Shown here in pieces: positions 8,304-16,987 of a stretch of 64,000 nucleotides of DNA; the stretch's first letter is position 1; each line of letters begins with the position of its first letter. The notes beneath the pieces are model-generated. The model ran no database searches, was not told the origin of the DNA, and was given only the letters and a program-made list of their open reading frames with translations. The stretch is taken from positions 62,001-126,000 of the forward strand of contig CAZGFY010000002.1 in the NCBI GenBank assembly GCA_964525015.1, read 5' to 3'. This stretch comes from RGIG3102 sp964525015. Lineage in GTDB: Bacteria; Bacillota; Clostridia; Oscillospirales; Ruminococcaceae. A program made the position numbers and the translations under genes.

Positions 8304-9411
8304 TTATATCAATATTTGCATTTCTGCGTCTTGCTGGTTTTGCTGGCTTTTCTTCGCTATCTACAACTACTTCACTCGCTTTTTCAGCTGGCTTATTTGA
8401 AAGTTTTGATGCGATTTTTTTCTTAGCTTCTTCCACTATTGCAAATATTTTAGCCTCAACTTCATTTGCTATTTCAGGGTTATTTTTTAAGAATTCTTTT
8501 GAATTATCTCTACCCTGACCAAGTCTTACTTCGCCATAACTAAACCAAGCACCTGCTCTATTTATAACCTCGTATTTAACAGCTAAATCTAAGATTTCGC
8601 CAAGTTTTGATATACCCTGACCGAACATAATATCAAATTCAGCTTCTTTAAATGGTGGTGCAACTTTATTTTTAACAACTTTCGCCCTTGTTCTATTACC
8701 AATAACATCTCCACCAACTTTAATAGCCTCAACTCTTCTAACATCAATTCTAACAGAAGAGTAGTATTTTAATGCTCTACCACCTGGAGTTGTTTCTGGG
8801 CTACCATACATAACCCCAACTTTTTCTCTTAACTGATTTATAAATAAAACTATTGTGTTTGTTTTGCCTATTTGAGATGTTAGTTTTCTCATCGCTTGAC
8901 TCATTAACCTTGCTTGAAGGCCAACGTGTGCATCGCCCATATCCCCTTCGATTTCAGCCCTTGGCGCCATAGCTGCAACAGAGTCGACAACGATAACATC
9001 AATAGCCCCAGAGCGAACTAAAGCCTCACAAATTTCCATAGCCTGTTCTCCTGTATCTGGCTGAGAAACTAAAAGCGAATCAATATCAACGCCAACTGCC
9101 GCTGCATAAACAGGGTCTAGCGCGTGTTCAACGTCGATAAATGCTGCATTTCCACCTGCTTTTTGAGCTTCTGCTGCTAAATGAAGAGCCAGCGTTGTCT
9201 TACCACTACTTTCAGGTCCGTAAACTTCAACTATTCTTCCCTTTGGTATACCACCAATTCCAAGCGCTAAATCAAGTGATAAAGAACCTGTTGAAACTTT
9301 ATCAACATTTAAAGTGATGTTTTCGCCAAGACGCATAATTGCACCCTTACCAAATTGCTTTTCTATATTTTTAAGTGCCGTGTCGAGCGCTTTCGCTTTA
9401 TCGTTTTCCAT
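8293..9411 (-). CDS. recA: Recombinase RecA
   Basis: This is the DNA strand-exchange ATPase and SOS co-protease. Walker A GPESSGKT is at residues 65-72. The N-terminus ('ALDTALKNIEKQFGKGAIMRLG') and the central core are almost canonical. The C-terminal tail is acidic then basic ('RRNANIDINVE'). I place the start at 9411 (372 aa, MENDKAKAL). It has ATGGAG 8 nt upstream and aligns with the usual RecA N-terminus. The longer in-frame start at 9444 would put this ribosome binding site inside the gene. A promoter and a 15-bp dyad lie upstream at 9481-9540. recX follows with an overlap. Confidence 0.97.
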   Translation of the reverse strand: MENDKAKALDTALKNIEKQFGKGAIMRLGENITLNVDKVSTGSLSLDLALGIGGIPKGRIVEVYGPESSGKTTLALHLAAEAQKAGGNAAFIDVEHALDPVYAAAVGVDIDSLLVSQPDTGEQAMEICEALVRSGAIDVIVVDSVAAMAPRAEIEGDMGDAHVGLQARLMSQAMRKLTSQIGKTNTIVLFINQLREKVGVMYGSPETTPGGRALKYYSSVRIDVRRVEAIKVGGDVIGNRTRAKVVKNKVAPPFKEAEFDIMFGQGISKLGEILDLAVKYEVINRAGAWFSYGEVRLGQGRDNSKEFLKNNPEIANEVEAKIFAIVEEAKKKIASKLSNKPAEKASEVVVDSEEKPAKPARRRNANIDINVE

Positions 9412-9480
9412 TTTATACTCCATTTCTATTTTTGAGTTTTTCAAACTATTTTATTATTAAATTAGTCTGTTTTTATCTTC

Positions 9481-9540
9481 ACAACCGATAGTTGTATTTC
9501 TATTTACCTATATAATACCACACAGTTTTTCATTTTGCAA
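9481..9540 (-). promoter_or_regulatory. recA promoter and adjacent dyad
   Basis: On the minus strand, TTGCAA (9535-9540), a 17-nt spacer and TATTAT (9512-9517) form a promoter directly after the prmC stop. A perfect dyad ACAAC-N5-GTTGT (9481-9495) lies just after the expected start. It resembles a LexA half-site pair but has N5 instead of the N4 in GAAC-N4-GTTC, so SOS control is uncertain. Confidence 0.5.
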
Positions 9541-9543
9541 GCA

Positions 9544-10386
9544 TTATTTTTTCCTTGCCACTAAGCCTCTACTCACTCCGTGCATATCTGTTATTTCTTC
9601 AATATAAATATACCCATTATCCTCAATTATATTCTTAATATATTGGTGTTGGTCAAATCCATGCTCAAAAATTAGATAGCCATTATATTTGATTTTTTTA
9701 TAGTAGTATTTTGATATGTATTTATAAAATCTAAGTCCGTAATCATCAGCAAAAAGCGAAGTTTCTGGCTCATATGTTACTTCGGTTTGAAGTTCTGGTT
9801 TATAAGCTGGGTCTACATATGGTGGATTTGAAATGATTAAATCAAATGTTTCTTCCTCTATTTTATCATCAAAAACAAATATATCAGCCTTATAACTTAA
9901 AACATTTAAATTATTTAGTTTAATATTTTCTGCAAGATAATTATACGCCTCTTCATATTTTTCAACAGCTGTAACGAAGCTATTAGGAAGATATTTTTTA
10001 ATAGCCAAAGCTATTGCACCACTGCCAGAGCATAAATCCAAAACATTTGGATTTTCTACTTCTTTTAAAATATCAATAGCCTTTTTGCAAACTATTTCAG
10101 TATCGTTTCTTGGGATTAAAACCCCTTCTCCAACCTTTAATTCCAAATCAAAAAACTGCCACGAGCCTAAAAGATACTGAATAGGATATCCGTTTTTTCT
10201 TTTAGTTGTAAGTTCTATTAGCTTTTGATAATCTTCGTTTGACACTGTAAAATCAGCTGGCATATCTAAGCGATTTTTTCCATATATAAATTTTATTAAT
10301 AAATCTGCTTCCATTTTAGGAGTTGCATTTTCATTTTCTGATAGAATATTTTCTATTTCTTTGTAAACATTAAATAGCGTTTTCAT
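9544..10386 (-). CDS. prmC: Peptide chain release factor N5-glutamine methyltransferase
   Basis: This 280-aa SAM-dependent enzyme methylates the GGQ glutamine of release factors. The SAM-binding motif I reads 'VLDLCSGSGAIAL' (near 115-127). The catalytic NPPY motif is in 'LIISNPPYVDPAYKPEL' (near 184-200). The N-terminal helical domain typical of HemK/PrmC precedes them. It begins 1 bp after the second DUF1385 gene and belongs to that operon. In many Firmicutes prmC sits beside prfA and a DUF1385 gene. prfA itself is not in this window. Confidence 0.95.
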   Translation of the reverse strand: MKTLFNVYKEIENILSENENATPKMEADLLIKFIYGKNRLDMPADFTVSNEDYQKLIELTTKRKNGYPIQYLLGSWQFFDLELKVGEGVLIPRNDTEIVCKKAIDILKEVENPNVLDLCSGSGAIALAIKKYLPNSFVTAVEKYEEAYNYLAENIKLNNLNVLSYKADIFVFDDKIEEETFDLIISNPPYVDPAYKPELQTEVTYEPETSLFADDYGLRFYKYISKYYYKKIKYNGYLIFEHGFDQHQYIKNIIEDNGYIYIEEITDMHGVSRGLVARKK

Positions 10387-10387
10387 T

Positions 10388-11374
10388 TTATGATAATTCC
10401 TTTTTTAATATTTTTCTATAATTTTCAAGATTAATATTATCTTCAAGATTAGTTGTTGTTTCTTCTCCAAAAGTGGCTTCTAGTGCACTTTTAGCTAGCA
10501 TTAGCATATCATCGCTCGCTTCTCTTAAAGTAAGCTTTTGATATTTTGATGGGAATTTTATAATTAAATCCACAAATTTATTATCATTTTTAATTGTATA
10601 ACGATATATTCCCCTTGATATGTATATCACTAAAGGATAAAAAGCAAGCTCTAATATAAATCTATTCATAAAGCTATGCCACGGGAGTATTAGATAAAAA
10701 ATAAGACTTAAGAAAAATCTTATAACTGTTTCTATCGTGCCACAATTCTTTATAAAACTTGGTGCATTCCTAAGATTTTCTAGCGTTAGTTCCTGTGAAT
10801 TTTTATAGCAGTATACCGCCTTATGTTCTGCTGAATGATGGGCGTAGCTCGTGTATGGCTTTAAGCTATCATTTAGCGCCCTTACTCCACCCATATATAT
10901 AGCCCAGCCAAAAAGCCCCCTAAGTACCACTTGGACAACTGGTCTTAATTCAAGTGAAAAATTTAGATAACTTGATATAATATCAGTTACTGATATTAAA
11001 AAGAAGATTAAAAATATTCCTTTTAAATATCCAAAGAATGAATATTCAGATTTTACAGCTTGAATATTGCCTTTCTCTTTTTGTGCTTTTATAAATTCTT
11101 TTTCTGAGTTTGATATTTTATCCTTTATTTGATTTAGTGATATAAACTTTGCATAAGCTGAGTAATAGGTTCTCTCAGCTAATAATAACACTGTGTCTTC
11201 AAGAGTATTTAAAATAGGGATTTTCTTTAAATTTCTTTTTAATTCAGTGTCTACCTTACAATGAATTTCATTATCATTTAATCTCATAGCGAATGCCGTT
11301 TTTCCATTTGCATTTATCATAATGCCTTCTTCTATTGATAATCCACCAATTCTTGTTTTATCACTATTTTTCAA
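10388..11374 (-). CDS. DUF1385 family membrane protein, divergent paralogue
   Basis: The 328-aa protein is a second DUF1385 (YqhQ-like) protein following a more canonical one. It keeps the overall layout: an N-terminal 'GG.s.eEGIM' segment, about four to five membrane helices, the 'AEHK' signature ('HHSAEHKAVYCYKNSQELTLENL') and an 'LPW' helix. Several signature residues have changed. GAEHK is SAEHK, and HPRCGT has become IKNCGT. The conserved function of the family is unknown. The pattern suggests tandem duplication followed by divergence, perhaps giving a heteromeric partner of the upstream copy. The spacing of 14 bp to the upstream copy and 1 bp to prmC marks an operon. Confidence 0.85.
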   Translation of the reverse strand: MKNSDKTRIGGLSIEEGIMINANGKTAFAMRLNDNEIHCKVDTELKRNLKKIPILNTLEDTVLLLAERTYYSAYAKFISLNQIKDKISNSEKEFIKAQKEKGNIQAVKSEYSFFGYLKGIFLIFFLISVTDIISSYLNFSLELRPVVQVVLRGLFGWAIYMGGVRALNDSLKPYTSYAHHSAEHKAVYCYKNSQELTLENLRNAPSFIKNCGTIETVIRFFLSLIFYLILPWHSFMNRFILELAFYPLVIYISRGIYRYTIKNDNKFVDLIIKFPSKYQKLTLREASDDMLMLAKSALEATFGEETTTNLEDNINLENYRKILKKELS

Positions 11375-11388
11375 AACATACTCCTTTT

Positions 11389-12303
11389 TTATATTATTTC
11401 ACTTTCTTCTTTTGGCAAAACTGCTAAAATAGACTCAATTGCAACTTCTATCATATCATCAGTTGGCTCTTTTGTTGTAAGACGCTGAAACCACATCCCT
11501 GGTGCTGATAAAGCTTTTGTTAGTGCTGTTTGCCTGCTTCCGTTGAATTTTAATATTTCGTAAGATACCCCCATAACTAAAGGAAGTGCAATTAATTTCA
11601 TTATAACCCTTGCAAAGGTATTCCCCCACGGTATAAATGAAAATATAATTATACTAACAACTAATATTATCAGCATAAAACTAGTGCCACATCTTGGATG
11701 AAATCTTTTATGTTTTCTAACGTTTTCTATTGTTAACTCATCGCCGTTTTCATAGCAAGTTATCGCTTTATGTTCGGCACCGTGATATTCAAAAAGCCTT
11801 GATGCCTCTTTATTTTTTGAAACTAAATATAGATATATTAGAAATATAACAATTTTTAATACCCCTTCTACTGCCGCTTTAAAAATTCCAAGTGAAATAA
11901 TATTATCGTTTATAAATCCTGTTATCCCTGTTGGCAGTATCATAAATAAAACAATTGCAAGCATACCCCCTAAAAGAGCTGCTATTGTTCCGATAACTTC
12001 ATTTGCTTTACTTCCTAGCTTTTCCATTATCCATTTTTCCACTTTGGATAGCTCTTCTTCTGCCCCTAATGAAACATCGGCTGAATACATTAAATGCCTG
12101 TATCCTTGAATAATGCTTTCTAAAAAAGCTTCTATCCCACGAAGTACTGGGATTTTTTTTAATTTTAGCTTTTTATTATTTTCAGTTTTAATCTTTATTT
12201 CTCCATTTGCAGCCCTTACTACAACTGAAGTTTTTTCTGGGCTTTTCATCATTATTCCTTCAATTAAAGCCTGACCACCAACCGAAATTCTCTTTTCATT
12301 CAT
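11389..12303 (-). CDS. DUF1385 family membrane protein (YqhQ-like)
   Basis: The 304-aa protein has all the hallmarks of DUF1385. The N-terminus reads 'GGQALIEGIMMKSPEK'. Two membrane helices precede 'YHGAEHKAITCYENG', 'RFHPRCGTSFM' follows, and a C-terminal 'TTKEPTDDMIEVAI' motif ends the domain. The His, Glu and Cys residues in these blocks look like a metal or catalytic site, but no activity is established for the family. This is the canonical member of a tandem pair. It is transcribed in the order histidine kinase, DUF1385, DUF1385, prmC, with gaps of 15, 14 and 1 bp. Confidence 0.9.
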   Translation of the reverse strand: MNEKRISVGGQALIEGIMMKSPEKTSVVVRAANGEIKIKTENNKKLKLKKIPVLRGIEAFLESIIQGYRHLMYSADVSLGAEEELSKVEKWIMEKLGSKANEVIGTIAALLGGMLAIVLFMILPTGITGFINDNIISLGIFKAAVEGVLKIVIFLIYLYLVSKNKEASRLFEYHGAEHKAITCYENGDELTIENVRKHKRFHPRCGTSFMLIILVVSIIIFSFIPWGNTFARVIMKLIALPLVMGVSYEILKFNGSRQTALTKALSAPGMWFQRLTTKEPTDDMIEVAIESILAVLPKEESEII

Positions 12304-12318
12304 TTAGTGTATCCCTTT

Positions 12319-13737
12319 CTAAGTTCCTTTTTTTAATCTCATAGTGCTGATTGTATTTAAAGTTAGCGTGATAGTTGTAGATTTTGTGTAAACGCTATCT
12401 ATTATGAATTCTCCAGAATGTGCTTTTATAATTTCATTAACTAAGGCAAGCCCTATTCCAGAGCCCCTTTTTGCACCTTTTCCTTTATAGAATTTTTGCG
12501 TAACCTTTTTTAAATCATCTGGGTGAATACCTTTTCCATAATCTTTAATTTTAATTACAGCCTTTTTTTCACTCTTTTTATACTCAAGTGAAATTTCAAT
12601 TTTTCCACCCTCTTTTGAATATTTTAAGCTATTATCTAAAATATTTATAAAAACTTGTTTTAATCTGTTTTTATCTGCAAAAATTGGGACAATATCCATA
12701 GTTTCATCAAAAACTAAGTTCACCCCTTGGCTTTCGCATCTTGGATTAAACATTAAAATTATATCTTCTATTTCTGCAACTAAATCTAGTTTTTCTTTAT
12801 TTAATTGAAGCTCTGCTTGCTGAACTCTTGAAAAATCAAGCAGGTTTTCAACCATTGAATAAAGGCGTTCTGTTTCGCTTAGTATAATATTTTTCCCCTT
12901 ATAAAAGCTATCTTTATCGGTTGGATTAATCGTTTCAGTCCAGCCTTTGATTGCTGTTAAAGGAGTTCGCAGTTCGTGTGAAATACTTGAAATAAATTCA
13001 TTTTTAATTTCATCATTTTTTGCTAAATCTTGAGCCATATCATTTATCGTATCGCATAAAGAGCCCATTTCATTTGTGTAATTATGCTCAATTCTAACGT
13101 CGAAATCCCCTTTTGCTATTTTTTGAGCTGTTTTTTCTATTTCCTGCATAGGATTTACGATACTTCTAATAAAATACATCCCCGAAATTAAATAGAAAAT
13201 AATTATTACAACGCTGGCTAAAAATATAAAAGTTAGCATTAAAAGTATTTCGCTATCAATATTTTCAAGCGATGTTACAAGGCGTATTGCATAAACATCC
13301 TGAACTGTTGGGTAGATAATTGCAGTGGACGATAAAACGTGCTCCCGCATACCTGTTGTATAATCTGCTGTGTATATTCCATCATCAGTATTAGCTGCTG
13401 ATTTTATATCTTCTTCGTGCATATTATCAGCAGGCATAAAGCCAGTTGATGTAGATATAACATTTCCATCTTCTCCTATAAGCATTAAGGCGAATTTATC
13501 TTTTTCTGTAAACTCTTCCGACATACTTATTAAAAGCTGAAATCTTTCCTCTGGCTCCATGTAAGCTGAGGAATCAATTGCACCTGTGATACTTGATATT
13601 CTATTAAGCACTAAAGTTGTTGCTGCTGTGTAATAGCTATCTCTAATAAAAAAAGCCATTATAATTTGCACTATAATTAATAAAGCAACAGTTAGCGATA
13701 AATTATTTCTTATCCATCTTTTTGTAATGCTATTCAT
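12319..13737 (-). CDS. Membrane sensor histidine kinase
   Basis: This 472-aa protein is the sensor of a two-component system. Its order is: TM1 (about 14-32), an extracellular sensor region of about 130 residues, TM2 (about 164-188), HAMP (about 190-243), and a HisKA domain with phospho-acceptor H254 in 'SHELRTPLTAIKGW'. The HATPase domain has an N box ('NILDNSLKYS'), a G1 box ('IKDYGKGI') and a G2 box ('GSGIGLALV'). The extracytoplasmic part is PAS/Cache-like in size, but its ligand is unknown. The gene follows the response regulator gene by 6 bp and is probably followed by read-through into the DUF1385-prmC genes. Confidence 0.93.
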   Translation of the reverse strand: MNSITKRWIRNNLSLTVALLIIVQIIMAFFIRDSYYTAATTLVLNRISSITGAIDSSAYMEPEERFQLLISMSEEFTEKDKFALMLIGEDGNVISTSTGFMPADNMHEEDIKSAANTDDGIYTADYTTGMREHVLSSTAIIYPTVQDVYAIRLVTSLENIDSEILLMLTFIFLASVVIIIFYLISGMYFIRSIVNPMQEIEKTAQKIAKGDFDVRIEHNYTNEMGSLCDTINDMAQDLAKNDEIKNEFISSISHELRTPLTAIKGWTETINPTDKDSFYKGKNIILSETERLYSMVENLLDFSRVQQAELQLNKEKLDLVAEIEDIILMFNPRCESQGVNLVFDETMDIVPIFADKNRLKQVFINILDNSLKYSKEGGKIEISLEYKKSEKKAVIKIKDYGKGIHPDDLKKVTQKFYKGKGAKRGSGIGLALVNEIIKAHSGEFIIDSVYTKSTTITLTLNTISTMRLKKGT

Positions 13738-13743
13738 TTAATA

Positions 13744-14439
13744 TTAAACACTCCAACGATAACCATATCCCCAAACAGTTATTATATACTGTGGGTTTGA
13801 AGGGTCTTCTTCTATTTTCATACGAAGCCTTCTTATATTTACATCAACTATTTTTAAATCCCCAAAATAATTCTCGCCCCAAGCACCTTCTAGGATTTTT
13901 TCCCTAACTAATGCCACACCTTCTTCTTTAAAAAACAATTCCATTATACTAAATTCAACGCTTGTTAAATCTATTATTTCATCATTCTTTTTAAGTATTC
14001 GGCTTTTTAAATCCAAAGTGAAAACACCTGAAGATAATAAATCTTCATTTTCTTCCACTCTATTTTCATTTTTAACAATTCTTCTTAATAAAGCTGAAAT
14101 TCTCGCTTGTAATTCGCTTGTTCCAAAAGGTTTTGTTATATAATCATCAGCACCAACTGAAAGGGCTGCCACCTTATCTTGCTCTTGACTTTTTGCAGAA
14201 AGCATAATAATTCCAATTTCATCATTTTGCCTTCTTATATACTCGCAAAGCGAAACCCCATTTATCCCAGGAAGCATAACATCTAAAAGAGCTAAATCAA
14301 ATTTTTCTCCACTATCAATTAGCACCTTTGCTTTTTCTCCTGAAGAAACTCTCACTGGGTTATACCCTATATTTTTTAAATTAAGCTCAATAAATTCGCC
14401 TATATTATCTTCATCTTCAACCACTAAAATTCTATACAT
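13744..14439 (-). CDS. OmpR/PhoB-family response regulator
   Basis: The 231-aa protein has a receiver domain with acidic pocket E9/D10 ('VVEDED'), phospho-acceptor D53 ('LLDVMLPG') and the conserved K in 'YITKPFG' (about 105). A C-terminal winged-helix DNA-binding domain ('VDVNIRRLRMKIEEDPSNPQYIITVWGYGYRW') follows. I choose ATG 14439 because AGAAAGGAAA lies 7-8 nt upstream and the protein then begins at the usual 'ILVVEDE'. The frame extends 22 codons further upstream but has no ribosome binding site there. It pairs with the downstream histidine kinase. Its targets are unknown, and the adjacent lipoprotein gene is a candidate. Confidence 0.93.
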   Translation of the reverse strand: MYRILVVEDEDNIGEFIELNLKNIGYNPVRVSSGEKAKVLIDSGEKFDLALLDVMLPGINGVSLCEYIRRQNDEIGIIMLSAKSQEQDKVAALSVGADDYITKPFGTSELQARISALLRRIVKNENRVEENEDLLSSGVFTLDLKSRILKKNDEIIDLTSVEFSIMELFFKEEGVALVREKILEGAWGENYFGDLKIVDVNIRRLRMKIEEDPSNPQYIITVWGYGYRWSV

Positions 14440-14557
14440 TCTATTATTTCCTTTCTTTTGTATAAGCATTCTTTTCTTGATGTTTTGTGTTTTTTTGCCA
14501 CACACCTATTTAAAAGTAGCAAATTTTGCTAATTCTTCATATCAAAAGGCACAAAAC

Positions 14558-15955
14558 TTACCCTAAGTAAATTATATTATTATAAATTGTTTGTCTTTGC
14601 TCTTGCGATACTTCATCTGAAAAAGATATCGCAACTCTTAAAATTCCAACTTCAAAAATCTCTTCTCCATCATTTTTATAAAAAGCTGTACCTGGATTTA
14701 TAACTCTAATTCTCACAAGTTCATCATCTTTATTAACTTGTAAAAACTCAGTTTCTTTTGTTTCTTCATTTAAATCTTGATTTATCTCTTGGCTTTGGCT
14801 TATCTCTTGGCTTTCAGTTTCTAAGTTATCATCTTGGCTATCTTGATTTTCTTCTAGTTTTTCTTCTTCATAATTTACAGCGATAACACTCCATTCAACT
14901 GATGATATTTGATTTAAAAATGTGTAGCCTTGCCATTCGCTAGGCAAATTAACAAATATTTGATTTGCCCCATCAACCACGCCATACAGCTTTCTTTCTA
15001 TCGGATCTTTTAAAAAGCTAGTCCATTCCATATAATTTAGTTTTTCACTTTCACTTGCCTGTATAACTGTTGCAGTTTCTAAATATCCATCATTATCAAC
15101 ATCAATGCTAATTAATGGATACTTATACTCCCAAATCTTTTGCACAACTGAATTATCAAAAACATCGATAAATTCATTATCTTTATAGTAAACTGCCTGT
15201 GTGTGGATAATATTTTGATTATCTTTATAATCCACTACAACTGCCGACGTATCACTCTTTGAAGTTTTTGAAAATTGTATTGATTGAATTTCTGTATTCG
15301 CAACATTTAATTCAAAATCTGCCACTATTCCAATTTCATTTTCACTATTTAAACTAATTAATTTAATTGATGGGAATTTATTTTCAATACTTGATTGACC
15401 GATAATTATATCGATATTTCCATCTTCTGTGATATCTTTTTCAATATAACTTTGACAAAGCTGCGTGTATGAATTCACAAGATGTCCTTCTTCATAAAAA
15501 TAAACTGTCACCATTTTTTCTAGTGTATTTGAAAAAGTGTATGTTACAAGTAGTTGGTTTCCTTTTGATTTATCAAATTGTATTAATGAAACATCCAGCA
15601 CCTCACTTCCAAATCCTTCTAAATCATCAACTAGCTCCCAAACGCCATCATTATCATATAAAACTGCCATTCTCGTGTAGCCACTACTACTTTGTGCAGT
15701 GTAGAAAACTATCGCCTCATCAGTTCCATTTTCATCAATATCTATATACTGAATTGGAGAGATATTATCCCCCTCTTTTAAATATTTTAAAACAACTTCT
15801 GTATTTGTATAATCAGTTATTGCTGACACTATTTCTGTTTCATTTTCAGATAGCCTTGGAGAAGATAAAAGCTCTATTACATTATCCGAAGTTGCCCCGA
15901 TATTACAACCAGTTAAGATAATAACTATCAAAACTAATCCAAATATTTTCTTCAT
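14558..15955 (-). CDS. Secreted lipoprotein with FG-GAP/VCBS-like repeats, function unknown
   Basis: The 465-aa protein begins with a lipoprotein signal peptide. A hydrophobic core is followed by the lipobox LTGC, so C17 would be the lipidated N-terminus on the outer face of the membrane. Several segments such as 'IDIDENGTDEAIVFY', 'DITEDGNIDIIIG' and 'IDVDNDGYLETATV' are calcium-binding-like DxDxDG loops followed by beta strands, as in FG-GAP/VCBS propeller blades. A low-complexity Glu/Gln/Ser-rich linker (about 365-400) precedes a C-terminal domain. It lies just upstream of the two-component genes on the same strand, so it may belong to the same signalling unit. No specific function can be assigned. 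Confidence 0.75.
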   Translation of the reverse strand: MKKIFGLVLIVIILTGCNIGATSDNVIELLSSPRLSENETEIVSAITDYTNTEVVLKYLKEGDNISPIQYIDIDENGTDEAIVFYTAQSSSGYTRMAVLYDNDGVWELVDDLEGFGSEVLDVSLIQFDKSKGNQLLVTYTFSNTLEKMVTVYFYEEGHLVNSYTQLCQSYIEKDITEDGNIDIIIGQSSIENKFPSIKLISLNSENEIGIVADFELNVANTEIQSIQFSKTSKSDTSAVVVDYKDNQNIIHTQAVYYKDNEFIDVFDNSVVQKIWEYKYPLISIDVDNDGYLETATVIQASESEKLNYMEWTSFLKDPIERKLYGVVDGANQIFVNLPSEWQGYTFLNQISSVEWSVIAVNYEEEKLEENQDSQDDNLETESQEISQSQEINQDLNEETKETEFLQVNKDDELVRIRVINPGTAFYKNDGEEIFEVGILRVAISFSDEVSQEQRQTIYNNIIYLG

Positions 15956-16139
15956 TTATATATCCATCCTTTTGTTTGAAATTTCATTTTCAAACTTATA
16001 ATAATTCCTTAAAAAATTTATCATATCATTATATCATATATTAATCTTTATTTCCACTAATAACTAATGCTATAATTCATACTTTTAAATAACAGTATAA
16101 ATTATAGCATATATTATGTGTGTATTTTTTGATATTTAA

Positions 16140-16805
16140 TTAATATCCACTTGTTTTTTCATTATTTAAAATTTTAATAGCAGAAGAAGTTCCTAGCCTA
16201 TTTGCTCCAAGAAATATAAATTTTTCCATATCTTCTTTAGTTTTTATTCCCCCAGCTGCCTTAATTTTGACATTTTCTCCGATATTTTTTGCAAATAATT
16301 CAATATCACTAAAAGTTGCACCAGCAGTTGAAAAGCCAGTTGAAGTTTTAATATAATCAGCCTTTGCATTTGTAACAGCCTTACATAGAGCTATCTTTTC
16401 ATCATCAGTTAAAAGGCAAGCCTCTATAATAACTTTTAAAATATTATCTCCAATAGCATTTTTAATTTCTCTAATTTCATTTTCTATAAACTCAAAATCA
16501 CCATCTTTGGCTTTTGATATATTGATAACCATATCAATCTCACTAGCGCCTTTATTTATAGCATCTTTCGCTTCAAAAACCTTACTAGCTGTCGTATTTG
16601 CGCCTAATGGAAACCCTATAACTGTGCATATCGCTACTTCTCCATTTAATTTTTCTTTTGCAAACTCAATAAAAGCTGGATTAATGCAAATAGATGCTGT
16701 TTTATTTTCTATTGCCTCATCGCATATTTTTTCTATATCATTTTTAGTTGCATCAGCTTTTAATAAAGTGTGATCTACCCTTTTTAATATTTCAGAATTA
16801 GTCAT
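16140..16805 (-). CDS. deoC: Deoxyribose-phosphate aldolase
   Basis: The 221-aa class I aldolase cleaves 2-deoxyribose-5-phosphate to glyceraldehyde-3-phosphate and acetaldehyde in deoxynucleoside catabolism. The Schiff-base lysine is K153 in 'YIKTSTGFSTAGAT'. The second active-site lysine lies in 'KIKAAGGIKT'. D11 of 'RVDHTLLKADAT' and the 'DMVINISK' strand are also typical. I start at 16805 because AGGAAG lies about 9 nt upstream. The longer frame starting at 16835 would translate through the ribosome binding site. The gene is solitary, with no other deo gene in view. Confidence 0.95.
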   Translation of the reverse strand: MTNSEILKRVDHTLLKADATKNDIEKICDEAIENKTASICINPAFIEFAKEKLNGEVAICTVIGFPLGANTTASKVFEAKDAINKGASEIDMVINISKAKDGDFEFIENEIREIKNAIGDNILKVIIEACLLTDDEKIALCKAVTNAKADYIKTSTGFSTAGATFSDIELFAKNIGENVKIKAAGGIKTKEDMEKFIFLGANRLGTSSAIKILNNEKTSGY

Positions 16806-16908
16806 TTTTTCTTTCTTCCTTTCAAGAAAAATCAATATAATTTATTTAGCTATATTATATACCATATTTTATCTTATGTAAATATAGCTAAAAATTCAAT
16901 ATTTAAAA

Positions 16909-16937
16909 TTGACATATATTTTCACTAGTGTTAAAAT
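16909..16937 (+). promoter_or_regulatory. Promoter of the FMN-dependent oxidase gene
   Basis: TTGACA (16909-16914), a 17-nt spacer and TAAAAT (16932-16937) lie about 50 bp before the ATG. The gene has AAAGGAG as its ribosome binding site. Confidence 0.6.
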
Positions 16938-16987
16938 TTTACATATACAATAATATAATATAGATTAATTTAAAGGAGAATACTAAA

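Noticed and set aside
9412..9444. Longer RecA starting at 9444
   Set aside because: GGAG sits within this stretch at the right distance from ATG 9411, and RecA proteins normally begin close to that position.
14440..14505. Longer response regulator starting at 14505
   Set aside because: The extra 22 residues are basic and unlike a receiver domain, and a good ribosome binding site precedes ATG 14439.
15469..15921. 150-codon plus-strand open frame over the lipoprotein gene
   Set aside because: Antisense to the lipoprotein frame, rich in His/Leu/Gln/Tyr with no domain pattern and no ribosome binding site.
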